The notes beneath the pieces were generated by a model. The model saw only the letters and a list, made by a program, of their open reading frames with translations, searched no databases and was not told the origin of the DNA. A program made the translations under genes and the position numbers. Shown here one piece after another: positions 1-9,683 of a DNA stretch of 14,026 nucleotides. The stretch is taken from assembly GCA_009760855.2 (NCBI GenBank), contig WPIO01000654.1, forward strand, positions 1 through 14,026. Reading direction: 5' to 3'. The stretch's first letter is position 1, and the number at the start of each line of letters is the position of its first letter. This DNA comes from Cristatella mucedo. Taxonomy: Eukaryota > Bryozoa > Phylactolaemata > Cristatellidae.

Positions 1-744
1 GAACTCGTGCGAAACGTGTTATTTACGTGCGAAATGCTTTAAACATGGTGCAGCACTCTGCTGCCAGTCAGCGCACGCTCCGACATGCAGATTTGAAGTT
101 TCTACATATTCCGCGATCTGCTGCGAACTCGTGCGAAACGTGTTATTTACGTGCGAAATGCTCTGAACCAAGTGCAGCACTCTGCTGCCAGCCAGCACAC
201 GCTCCGACATGCAGAGTTGAAGTTTCTTTATATTCCGCGATCTGCTGCGAATTCGTGCGAAAGGTGTTATTTACGTGCGAAATGCTTTAAACATGGTGCA
301 GAACTCTGCTGCCAGTCAGCGCACGCTCCGACATGCAGATTTGAAGTTTCTACATATTCCGCGATCTGGTGCGAACTCGTGCGAAACGTGTTATTTACGT
401 GCGAAATGCTTTAAACAAGGTGCAGCACTCTGCTGCCAGCAAGCACACGCTCCGACATGCAGATTTGAAGTTTCTACATATTCCGCGATCTGCTGCGAAC
501 TGGTGCGAAACGTGTTATTTACGTGCGAAATGCTTTAAACAAGGTGCAGCACTCTGCTGCCAGCCAACGCACGCTCCGACATGCAGATTTGAAGTTTCTA
601 CATATTCCGCGATCTGGTGCGAACTCGTGCGAAACGTGTTATTTACGTGCGAAATGCTTTAAACATGGTGCAGCACTCTGCTGCCAGCAAGCACACGCTC
701 CGACATGCAGATTTGAAGTTTCTACATATTCCGCGATCTGCTGT
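1..744. repeat. Left six monomers (M1-M6) with private variants and dimer alternation
   Basis: These monomers carry variants that are rare or absent in the rest of the array. CATGGTGC replaces CAAGGTGC at p44-51 in M1, M3 and M6. CCAGTCAGCGC replaces CCAGCAAGCGC in M1 and M3. The terminal CTGGTGC replaces CTGCTGC in M3 and M5. M2 (125-248) has about seven substitutions, including one that turns the usual TAA at p40-42 into TGA. Recurrence of the private variants in odd-numbered monomers suggests a local two-monomer (248-bp) repeat unit. Greater divergence is often seen near an array edge, but the true edge is not in this window. Confidence 0.75.
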
Positions 745-1001
745 GAACTCGTGCGAAACGTGTTATTTACGTGCGAAATGCTTTAAACAAGTGCAGCACT
801 CTGCTGCCAGCAAGCGCACGCTCCGACATGCAGATTTGAAGTTTCTACATATTCCGCGATCTGCTGCGAACTCGTGCGAAACGTGTTATTTACGTGCGAA
901 ATGCTTTAAACAAGGTGCAGCACTCTGCTGCCAGCCAGGGCACGCTCCGACATGCAGATTTGAAGTTTCTACATATTCCGCGATCTGCCGCGAACTCGTG
1001 C

Positions 1002-1034
1002 GAAACGTGTTATTTACGTGCGAAATGCTTTAAA
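1002..1034. repeat. Representative copy of the near-invariant box (p11-p43)
   Basis: This segment, shown in M9, begins GAAACGTG, contains TTATTTACGTGC and ends at TTTAAA. Across the 113 monomers I find only about seven substituted copies between p10 and p40 (for example at 125, 249, 1862, 6330, 7571 and 12664) plus a few homopolymer indels. The flanking p1-p6 and p63-p73 sites are polymorphic in a large share of monomers. This uneven conservation is the usual signature of a protein-binding or structurally constrained box in satellites. No binding protein can be assigned. Confidence 0.6.
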
Positions 1035-1040
1035 CAAGGT

Positions 1041-1055
1041 GCAGCACTCTGCTGC
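1041..1055. repeat. Representative perfect hairpin, 6-bp stem and 3-nt loop (p50-p64)
   Basis: GCAGCACTCTGCTGC folds as GCAGCA / CTC loop / TGCTGC. It is present in nearly every monomer. Arm disruptions are few: AGAACTC at M3, CTACTGCC at 4844 and 8813, GTGAAGC at 4968 and CACACTG at 10183. One copy (12165) gains an extra GCA triplet in the left arm. The stem is CAG/CTG-like, so it could form hairpins on either strand. No terminator function is implied because no gene is present. Confidence 0.7.
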
Positions 1056-2855
1056 CAGCAAGCGCACGCTCCGACATGCAGATTTGAAGTTTCTACATAT
1101 TCCGCGATCTGCTGCGAACTGGTGCGAAACGTGTTATTTACGTGCGAAATGCTTTAAACAAGGTGCAGCACTCTGCTGCCAGCAAGCACACGCTCCGACA
1201 TGCAGATTTGAAGTTTCTACATATTCCGCGATCTGCTGCGAACTCGTGCGAAACGTGTTATTTACGTGCGAAATGCTTTAAACAAGGTGCAGCACTCTGC
1301 TGCCAGCCAGGGCACGCTCCGACATGCAGATTTGAAGTTTCTACATATTCCGCGATCTGCTGCGAACTCGTGCGAAACGTGTTATTTACGTGCGAAATGC
1401 TTTAAACAAGGTGCAGCACTCTGCTGCAAGCCAGCACACGCTCCGACATGCAGATTTGAACTTTCTACAGATTCCGCGATCTGCTGCGAACTCGTGCGAA
1501 ACGTGTTATTTACGTGCGAAATGCTTTAAACAAGGTGCAGCACTCTGCTGCCAGCAAGCTCACGCTCCGACATGCAGATTTGAAGTTTCTACATATTCCG
1601 CGATCTGCTGCGAACTCGTGCGAAACGTGTTATTTACGTGCGAAATGCTTTAAACAAGGTGCAGCACTCTGCTGCCAGCAAGCACACGCTCCGACATGCA
1701 GATTTGAAGTTTTCTACATATTCCGCGATCTGCTGGCGAAGTCGTGCGAAACGTGTTATTTACGTGCGAAATGCTTTAAACAAGGTGCAGCACTCTGCTG
1801 CCAGCAAGCTCACGCTCCGACATGCAGATTTGAAGTTTCTACATATTCCGCGATCTGCTGCGAACTCGTGCGAAACGTGTTATTTACGTGCGCAATGCTT
1901 TAAACAAGGTGCAGCACTCTGCTGCCAGCCAGCGCACGCTCCGACATGCAGATTTGAAGTTTCTACATATTCCGCGATCTGCTTCGAACTTGTGCGAAAC
2001 GTGTTATTTACGTGCGAAATGCTTTAAACAAGGTGCAGCACTCTGCTGCCAGCCAGCGCACGCTCCGACATGCAGATTTGAAGTTTCTACATATTCCGCG
2101 ATCTGCTGCGAACTGGTGCGAAACGTGTTATTTACGTGCGAAATGCTTTAAACAAGGTGCAGCACTCTGCTGCCAGCAAGCTCACGCTCCGACATGCAGA
2201 TTTGAAGTTTCTACATATTCCGCGATCTGCTGCGAACTGGTGCGAAACGTGTTATTTACGTGCGAAATGCTTTAAACAAGGTGCAGCACTCTGCTGCCAG
2301 CAAGGGCACGCTCCGACATGCAGATTTGAAGTTTCTACATATTTAGCGATCTGCTGCGAACTCGTGCGAAACGTGTTATTTACGTGCGAAATGCTTTAAA
2401 CAAAGTGCAGCACTCTGCTGCCTGCAAGGGCACGCTCCGACATGCAGATTTGAAATTTCTACATATTCCGCGATCTGCTGCGAACTAGTGCGAAACGTGT
2501 TATTTACGTGCGAAATGCTTTAAACAAGGTGCAGCACTCTGCTGCCAGCAAGCTCACGCTCCGACATGCAGATTTGAAGTTTCTACATATTCCGCGATCT
2601 GCTGCGAACTGGTGCGAAACGTGTTATTTACGTGCGAAATGCTTTTAAAACAAGGTGCAGCACTCTGCTGCAAGCCAGCACACGCTCCGACATGCAGATT
2701 TGAAGTTTCTACATATTCCGCGATCTGCTGCGAACTCGTGCGAAACGTGTTATTTACGTGCGAAATGCTTTAAACAAGGTGCAGCACTCTGCTGCCAGCA
2801 AGCACACGCTCCGACATGCAGATTTGAAGTTTCTACATATTCCGCGATCTGCTGC

Positions 2856-3353
2856 AAAACTAGTGCGAAACGTGTTATTTACGTGCGAAATGCTTTAAAC
2901 AAGGTGCAGCACTCTGCTGCCAGCAAGCGCACGCTCCGACATGCAGATTTGAAGTTTCTACATATTCCGCGATCTGCTGCGAACTCGTGCGAAACGTGTT
3001 ATTTACGTGCGAAATGCTTTAAACAAGGTGCAGCACTCTGCTGCCAGCAAGCACACGCTCCGACATGCAGATTTGAAGTTTCTACATATTCCGCGATCTG
3101 CTGCGAAACTGGAGCGAAACGTGTTATTTACGTGCGAAATGCTTTAAACAAGGTGCAGCACTCTGCTGCCAGCCAGGGCACGCTCCGACATGCAGATTTG
3201 AAGTTTCTACATATTCCGCGATCTGCTGCAAACTGGTGCGAAACGTGTTATTTACGTGCGAAATGCTTTAAACAAGGTGCAGCACTCTGCTGCAAGCCAG
3301 CACACGCTCCGACATGCAGATTTGAACTTTCTACAGATTCCGCGATCTGCTGC
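2856..3353. repeat. Higher-order R-K-G-B tetramer, copy 2 (M24-M27)
   Basis: The order is AAGCG, AAGCA, CAGGG, B. The first and third monomers each have one extra A at their start (AAAACT and GAAACT), giving 125-bp units. The G monomer begins GAAACTGGAGC; the GGAGC variant is otherwise seen only in the G monomers at 5834 and 9931. This supports common descent of these tetramers. Confidence 0.75.
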
Positions 3354-3480
3354 AAAACTCGTGCGAAACGTGTTATTTACGTGCGAAATGCTTTAAACAA
3401 AGTGCAGCACTCTGCTGCCAGCAAGCGCACACGCTCCGACATGCAGATTGAAAGTTTCTACATATTCCGCGATCTGCTGC

Positions 3481-3604
3481 GAACTCGTGCGAAACGTGTT
3501 ATTTACGTGCGAAATGCTTTAAACAAGGTGCAGCACTCTGCTGCCAGCCAGCACACGCTCCGACATGCAGATTTGAATTTTCTACATGTTGCACGATTTG
3601 CTGC
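3481..3604. repeat. Divergent monomer M29
   Basis: A 124-bp unit whose right third is unusually changed: GAATTTTCTACATGTTGCACGATTTGCTGC-type substitutions cluster within p97-p119, while the left half is consensus. It contrasts with its near-consensus neighbours at 3605 and 3729, so it is a locally mutated unit that has escaped homogenisation. Confidence 0.7.
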
Positions 3605-4100
3605 GAACTCGTGCGAAACGTGTTATTTACGTGCGAAATGCTTTAAACAAGGTGCAGCACTCTGCTGCCAGCAAGCGCACGCTCCGACATGCAGATTTGA
3701 AGTTTCTACATATTCCGCGATCTGCTGCGAACTCGTGCGAAACGTGTTATTTACGTGCGAAATGCTTTAAACAAGGTGCAGCACTCTGCTGCCAGCAAGC
3801 GCACGCTCCGACATGCAGATTTGAAGTTTCTACATATTCCGCGATCTGCTGCAAACTCGTGCGAAACGTGTTATTTACGTGCGAAATGCTTTAAACAAGG
3901 TGCAGCACTCTGCTGCCAGCCAGCGCACGCTCCGACATGCAGATTTGAAGTTTCTACATATTCCGCGATCTGCTGCGAACTCGTGCGAAACGTGTTATTT
4001 ACGTGCGAAATGCTTTAAACAAGGTGCAGCACTCTGCTGCAAGCCAGCACACGCTCCGACATGCAGATTTGAAGTTTCTACAGATTCCGCGATCTGCTGC

Positions 4101-4347
4101 GAACTCGTGCGAAACGTGTTATTTACGTGCGAAATGCTTTAAACAAGTGCAGCACTCTGCTGCCAGCAAGGGCACGCTCCGACATGCAGATTTGAAGTTT
4201 CTACATATTCCGCGATCTGCTGCGAATTGGTGCGAAACGTGTTATTTACGTGCGAAATGCTTTAAACAAGGTGCAGCACTCTGCTGCAAGCCAGCACACG
4301 CTCCGACATGCAGATTTGAACTTTCTACAGATTCCGCGATCTGCTGC
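4101..4347. repeat. G-like/B dimer (M34-M35)
   Basis: A 123-bp monomer with the one-base deletion CAAGTGC and CCAGCAAGGGCACG is followed by a full B monomer that begins GAATTGGTGC. GAATTGG also starts the B monomers at 5958, 10055 and 13780. The dimer looks like the right half of the tetramer with the G monomer partly converted from CAGCC to CAGCA. Confidence 0.6.
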
Positions 4348-4843
4348 GAACTCGTGCGAAACGTGTTATTTACGTGCGAAATGCTTTAAACAAGGTGCAG
4401 CACTCTGCTGCCAGCAAGCGCACGCTCCGACATGCAGATTTGAAGTTTCTACATATTCCGCGATCTGCCGCGAACTCGTGCGAAACGTGTTATTTACGTG
4501 CGAAATGCTTTAAACAAGGTGCAGCACTCTGCTGCCAGCAAGCTCACGCTCCGACATGCAGATTTGAAGTTTCTACATATTCCGCGATCTGCTGCAAACT
4601 GGTGCGAAACGTGTTATTTACGTGCGAAATGCTTTAAACAAGGTGCAGCACTCTGCTGCCAGCCAGGGCACGCTCCGACATGCAGATTTGAAGTTTCTAC
4701 ATATTCCGCGATCTGCTGCGATTTGGTGCGAAACGTGTTATTTACGTGCGAAATGCTTTAAACAAGGTGCAGCACTCTGCTGCCAGCAAGCTCACGCTCC
4801 GACATGCAGATTTGAAGTTTCTACATATTCCGCGATCTGCCGC

Positions 4844-5338
4844 GAACTCGTGCGAAACGTGTTATTTACGTGCGAAATGCTTTAAACAAGGTGCAGCACT
4901 CTACTGCCAGCAAGCGCACGCTCCGACATGCAGATTTGAAGTTTCTACATATTCCGCGATCTGCTGCAAACTAGTGCGAAACGTGTTATTTACGTGCGAA
5001 ATGCTTTAAACAAGGTGAAGCACTCTGCTGCAAGCCAGCACACGCTCCGATATGCGGATTTGAACTTTCTACAGATTCCGCGATCTGCTTTGAACTCGTG
5101 CGAAACGTGTTATTTACGTGCGAAATGCTTTAAACAAGTGCAGCACTCTGCTGCCAGCCAGGGCACGCTCCGACATGCAGATTTGAAGTTTCTACATATT
5201 CCGCGATCTGCTGCCAACTGCTGCGAAACGTGTTATTTACGTGCGAAATGCTTTAAACAAGGTGCAGCACTCTGCTGCAAGCCAGCACACGCTCCGACAT
5301 GCAGATTTGAACTTTCTACAGATTCCGCGATCTGCTGC
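4844..5338. repeat. Variant tetramer R-B-G-B (M40-M43)
   Basis: The order is AAGCG (with a CTACTGCC change in the hairpin), full B, CAGGG carrying the one-base CAAGTGC deletion, then full B. B therefore occupies the second as well as the fourth position. The first B (4968) has extra substitutions (GTGAAGC, GATATGCGG, CTGCTTT). The last B starts CAACTGCTGC. This may be a recombinant between staggered higher-order units. Confidence 0.6.
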
Positions 5339-5585
5339 GAACTCGTGCGAAACGTGTTATTTACGTGCGAAATGCTTTAAACAAGTGCAGCACTCTGCTG
5401 CCAGCAAGCTCACGCTCCGACATGCAGATTTGAAGTTTCTACATATTCCGCGATCTGCTGCGAACTCGTGCGAAACGTGTTATTTACGTGCGAAATGCTT
5501 TAAACAAGGTGCAGCACTCTGCTGCCAGCAAGCTCACGCTCCGACATGCAGATTTGAAGTTTCTACATATTCCGCGATCCGCCGC

Positions 5586-6081
5586 GAACTCGTGCGAAAC
5601 GTGTTATTTACGTGCGAAATGCTTTAAACAAGGTGCAGCACTCTGCTGCCAGCAAGCGCACGCTCCGACATGCAGATTTGAAGTTTCTGCATATTCCGCG
5701 ATCTGCCGCGAGTTCGTGCGAAACGTGTTATTTACGTGCGAAATGCTTTAAACAAGGTGCAGCACTCTGCTGCCAGCAAGCTCACGCTTCGACATGCAGA
5801 TTTGAAGTTTCTACATATTCCGCGATCTGCTGCAAACTGGAGCGAAACGTGTTATTTACGTGCGAAATGCTTTAAACAAGGTGCAGCACTCTGCTGCCAG
5901 CCAGGGCACGCTCCGACACGCAGATTTGAAGTTTCTACATATTCCGCGATCTGCTGCGAATTGGTGCGAAACGTGTTATTTACGTGCGAAATGCTTTAAA
6001 CAAGGTGCAGCACTCTGCTGCAAGCCAGCACACGCTCCGACATGCAGATTTGAACTTTCTACAGATTCCGCGATCTGCTGC
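5586..6081. repeat. Higher-order R-K-G-B tetramer, copy 3 (M46-M49)
   Basis: The order is AAGCG (with TTTCTGCATATT), AAGCT (start GAGTTCG, and CGCTTCGAC), CAGGG (start AAACTGGAGC, and GACACGCAG) and full B (start GAATTGG). These accessory variants are repeated in the same order in the tetramer at 9684, which makes the two clear siblings. Confidence 0.85.
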
Positions 6082-6329
6082 GAACTCGTGCGAAACGTGT
6101 TATTTACGTGCGAAATGCTTTAAACAAGGTGCAGCACTCTGCTGCCAGCCAGCGCACGCTCCTACATGCAGATTTGAAGTTTCTACATATTCCGCAATCT
6201 GCCGCGAACTCGTGCGAAACGTGTTATTTACGTGCGAAATGCTTTAAACAAGGTGCAGCACTCTGCTGCAAGCCAGCACACGCTTCGACATGCAGATTTG
6301 AAGTTTCTACATATTCCGCGATCTGCTGG
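5586..6329. repeat. Segmental duplication, left copy (M46-M51)
   Basis: This six-monomer block shares a string of otherwise rare variants, in the same order, with 9684-10429. They are TCTGCATATT plus CTGCCGC, GAGTTCG plus CGCTTCGAC, AAACTGGAGC plus GACACGCAG, GAATTGG plus full B, GCTCCTACATG plus CCGCAATCTGCCGC, and CAAGCCAGCACACGCTTCG. The spacing is about 4.1 kb, or 33 monomers. The two copies differ at roughly a dozen or more sites, so the duplication is not the most recent event in the array. Confidence 0.85.
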
Positions 6330-6701
6330 GAACTAGTGTGAAACGTGTTATTTACGTGCGAAATGCTTTAAACAAGGTGCAGCACTCTGCTGCCAGCAAG
6401 CTCACGCTCCGACATGCAGATTTGAAGTTTCTACATATTCCGCGATCTGCTACGATTTGGTGCGAAACGTGTTATTTACGTGCGAAATGCTTTAAACAAG
6501 GAGCAGCACTCTGCTGCCAGCAAGCTCACGCTCCGACATGCAGATTTGAAGTTTCTACATATTCCGCGATCTGCTGCAAACTGGTGCGAAACGTGTTATT
6601 TACGTGCGAAATGCTTTAAACAAGGTGCAGCACTCTGCTGCCAGCAAGCTCACGCTCCGACATGCAGATTTGAAGTTTCTACATATTCCGCGATCTGCTG
6701 C
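6330..6701. repeat. Marked AAGCT trimer (M52-M54), sibling of 9061-9434
   Basis: The trimer has the rare monomer end CTGCTAC, the rare start GATTTGGTGC and the rare substitution AAGGAGCAGC at p46-55, followed by an AAACTGG start. The same combination occurs at 9061-9434. The first monomer also has CTAGTGTGAAAC, a C-to-T change at p10 within the otherwise near-invariant region. It is preceded by CTGCTGG, which recurs at the 10925/10926 junction. Confidence 0.75.
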
Positions 6702-9060
6702 GAACTCGTGCGAAACGTGTTATTTACGTGCGAAATGCTTTAAACAAGGTGCAGCACTCTGCTGCCAGCAAGCGCACGCTCCGACATGCAGATTTGAAGT
6801 TTCTACATATTCCGCGATCTGCTGCAAACTGGTGCGAAACGTGTTATTTACGTGCGAAATGCTTTAAACAAGGTGCAGCACTCTGCTGCCAGCCAGCACA
6901 CGCTCCGACATGCAGATTTGAAGTTTCTACAGATTCCGCGATCTGCTGCGAACTCGTGCGAAACGTGTTATTTACGTGCGAAATGCTTTAAACAAGGTGC
7001 AGCACTCTGCTGCCAGCAAGCGCACGCTCCGACATGCAGATTTGAAGTTTCTACATATTCCGCGATCTGCTGCGAACTCGTGCGAAACGTGTTATTTACG
7101 TGCGAAATGCTTTAAACAAGGTGCAGCACTCTGCTGCCAGCCAGCACACGCTCCGACATGCAGATTTGAAGTTTCTACATATTCCGCGATCTGCTGCGAA
7201 CTGGTGCGAAACGTGTTATTTACGTGCGAAATGCTTTAAACAAGGTGCAGCACTCTGCTGCCAGCCAGCACACGCTCCGACATGCAGATTTGAAGTTTCT
7301 ACATATTCCGCGATCTGCTGCGAACTCGTGCGAAACGTGTTATTTACGTGCGAAATGCTTTAAACAAGGTGCAGCACTCTGCTGCCAGCAAGCGCACGCT
7401 CCGACATGCAGATTTGAAGTTTCTACATATTCCGCGATCTGCCGCAAACTCGTGCGAAACGTGTTATTTACGTGCGAAATGCTTTTAAACAAGGTGCAGC
7501 ACTCTGCTGCCAGCCAGCGCACGCTCCGACATGCAGATTTGAACTTTCTACATATTCCGCTATCTGCTGCGAACGTGTGCGGAACGTGTTATTTACGTGC
7601 GAAATGCTTTAAACAAGGTGCAGCACTCTGCTGCCAGCAAGCACACGCTCCGACATGCAGATTTGAAGTTTCAACATATTCCGCGATCTGCTGCGAACTC
7701 GTGCGAAACGTGTTATTTACGTGCGAAATGCTTTAAACAAGGTGCAGCACTCTGCTGCCAGCAAGCGCACGCTCCGACATGCAGATTTGAAGTTTTCTAC
7801 ATATTCCGCGATCTGCTGCGAACTGGTGCGAAACGTGTTATTTACGTGCGAAATGCTTTAAACAAGGTGCAGCACTCTGCTGCCAGCAAGCGCACGCTCC
7901 GACATGCAGATTTGAAGTTTCTACATATTCCGCGATCTGCTGCAAACTGGTGCGAAACGTGTTATTTACGTGCGAAATGCTTTAAACAAGGTGCAGCACT
8001 CTGCTGCCAGCCAGCACACGCTCCGACATGCAGATTTGAAGTTTCTACATATTCCGCGATCTGCTGCGAACTGGTGCGAAACGTGTTATTTACGTGCGAA
8101 ATGCTTTAAACAAGGTGCAGCACTCTGCTGCCAGCCAGCACACGCTCCGACATGCAGATTTGAAGTTTCTACATATTCCGCGATCTGCTGCGAACTGGTG
8201 CGAAACGTGTTATTTACGTGCGAAATGCTTTAAACAAGGTGCAGCACTCTGCTGCCAGCAAGCACACGCTCCGACATGCAGATTTGAAGTTTCTACATAT
8301 TCCGCGATCTGCCGCGAACTCGTGCGAAACGTGTTATTTACGTGCGAAATGCTTTAAACAAGGTGCAGCACTCTGCTGCCAGCAAGCGCACGCTCCGACA
8401 TGCAGATTTGAAGTTTCTACATATTCCGCGATCTGCTGCGAACTGGTGCGAAACGTGTTATTTACGTGCGAAATGCTTTAAACAAGGTGCAGCACTCTGC
8501 TGCCAGCCAGCACACGCTCCGAAATGCAGATTTGAAGTTTCTACATATTCCGCGATCTGCTGCAAACTCGTGCGAAACGTGTTATTTACGTGCGAAATGC
8601 TTTAAACAAGGTGCAGCACTCTGCTGCCAGCAAGCTCACGCTCCGACATGCAGATTTGAAGTTTCTACATATTCCGCGATCTGCTGCGAACTCGTGCGAA
8701 ACGTGTTATTTACGTGCAAGATGCTTTTAAACAAGGTGCAGCACTCTGCTGCCAGCAAGCTCACGCTCCGACATGCAGATTTGAAGTTTCTACATATTCC
8801 GCGATCTGCTGCGAACTGGTGCGAAACGTGTTATTTACGTGCGAAATGCTTTAAACAAGGTGCAGCACTCTACTGCCAGCAAGCGCACGCTCCGACATGC
8901 AGATTTGAAGTTTCTACATATTCCGCGATCTGCTGCGAATTGGTGCGAAACGTGTTATTTACGTGCGAAATGCTTTAAACAAGGTGCAGCACTCTGCTGC
9001 CAGCAAGCACACGCTCCGACATGCAGATTTGAACTTTCTACATATTCCGCGATCTGCTGC

Positions 9061-9434
9061 GAACTCGTGCGAAACGTGTTATTTACGTGCGAAATGCTTT
9101 AAACAAGGTGCAGCACTCTGCTGCCAGCAAGCACACGCTCCGACATGCAGATTTGAAGTTTCTACATATTCCGCGATCTGCTACGATTTGGTGCGAAACG
9201 TGTTATTTACGTGCGAAATGCTTTAAACAAGGAGCAGCACTCTGCTGCCAGCAAGTGCACGCTCCGACATGCAGATTTGAAGTTTCTACATATTCCGCGA
9301 TCTGCTGCAAACTGGTGCGAAACGTGTTATTTACGTGCGAAATGCTTTAAACAAGGTGCAGCACTCTGCTGCCAGCAAGCACACACGCTCCGACATGCAG
9401 ATTTGAAGTTTCTACAGATTCCGCGATCTGCTGC
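9061..9434. repeat. Marked trimer (M74-M76), sibling of 6330-6701
   Basis: It carries the CTGCTAC end, the GATTTGG start, AAGGAGCAGC and then an AAACTGG start, as at 6330-6701. It differs in the p72-73 alleles (AAGCA, AAGTG, and AAGCACACACG with an extra CA). It lies to the left of the second copy of the 5586-6329 block, whereas the first trimer lies to the right of its block. The order of the two modules is therefore exchanged. Confidence 0.7.
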
Positions 9435-9558
9435 GAACTCGTGCGAAACGTGTTATTTACGTGCGAAATGCTTTAAACAAGGTGCAGCACTCTGCTGCCA
9501 GCAAGCGTACGCTCTTAAATGTAGATTTGAAGTTTCTACATATTCCGCGATCTGCTGC
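9435..9558. repeat. Divergent monomer M77 at the domain boundary
   Basis: About five substitutions cluster at p74-p88: GCGTACGCTCTTAAATGTAG replaces the consensus CACGCTCCGACATGCAG region. The rest of the unit is ordinary. It is the last monomer before B and G classes reappear at 9559, so it may mark an old exchange or junction point. Confidence 0.65.
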
Positions 9559-9683
9559 GAACTGGTGCGAAACGTGTTATTTACGTGCGAAATGCTTTAA
9601 AACAAGGTGCAGCACTCTGCTGCAAGCCAGCACACGCTCCGACATGCAGATTTGAACTTTCTACAGATTCCGCGATCTGCTGC

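Larger units (their letters stand above)
992..1487. repeat. Higher-order R-K-G-B tetramer, copy 1 (M9-M12)
   Basis: Four successive monomers carry, in order, AAGCGCACG, AAGCACACG, CAGGGCACG and the B haplotype (GCAAGCCAGCACACG with GAACTTTCTACAGATT). The same order recurs five more times in the window. This copy lacks the AAACTGGAGC start and the CACGCAG variant that mark the G monomer in later copies, so it is either an older or a partly converted copy. Confidence 0.7.
2655..3770 (+). other. 371-codon open frame produced by indels in the satellite, not a gene
   Basis: This is the longest open frame in the window, but it is explained by monomer arithmetic. The TAA at p40-42 and the TGA at p94-96 both lie in phase 1. 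A 124-bp unit shifts the phase by one, so a stop is normally met by the third monomer. Here the 126-bp monomer at 2606 preserves phase. Single-base insertions at the starts of the monomers at 2856, 3105 and 3354 each reset it away from phase 1. A CA insertion and an altered TTGAAAG at about 3428-3453 avoid the TGA. The frame ends at the normal TAA at 3768-3770. The encoded peptide is a cysteine-rich repeat with no family I recognise. Confidence 0.85.
745..6329. repeat. Left mixed domain containing G and B monomer classes (M7-M51)
   Basis: Forty-five monomers in which the CAGGGC ('G') class and the CAAGCCAGCA...CAGATT ('B') class are interspersed among AAGCG (R), AAGCT (L), AAGCA (H) and CAGCG types. 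Full B monomers begin at 1364, 3230, 4224, 4968, 5215 and 5958. Partial B monomers begin at 2606, 3977 and 6206. G monomers begin at 868, 1240, 3105, 4596, 5092 and 5834. The domain limits are set by the last B-related monomer before the B/G-free stretch and are descriptive, not physical breakpoints. Confidence 0.75.
6330..9558. repeat. Central domain lacking full B and G monomers (M52-M77)
   Basis: Twenty-six consecutive monomers contain neither the CAGGGC marker nor the full B haplotype. Instead CCAGCCAGCACACG with normal GAAGTTTCTACATATT is common (monomers at 7074, 7198, 7944, 8068 and 8440). It alternates with AAGCG monomers in patterns such as R-Q-Q-R at 6950-7445. Only isolated B fragments occur: CAGATT at 6826 and 9309, and GAACTTT at 7446 and 8937. 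The composition contrast with both flanks suggests an independently homogenised or inserted block. Confidence 0.75.

Noticed and set aside
1-124. Monomer as an ancient dimer of two ~62-bp halves, suggested by TCTGCTGC at p57-64 and p117-124
   Set aside because: Beyond that 8-base match, the two halves align at about chance level by eye, so the match can be coincidental.
19-7522. Minus-strand open frames of about 60 codons (19-210 and 7340-7522)
   Set aside because: They are antisense readings of the same satellite, present only where local variants remove a stop. No family is recognised.
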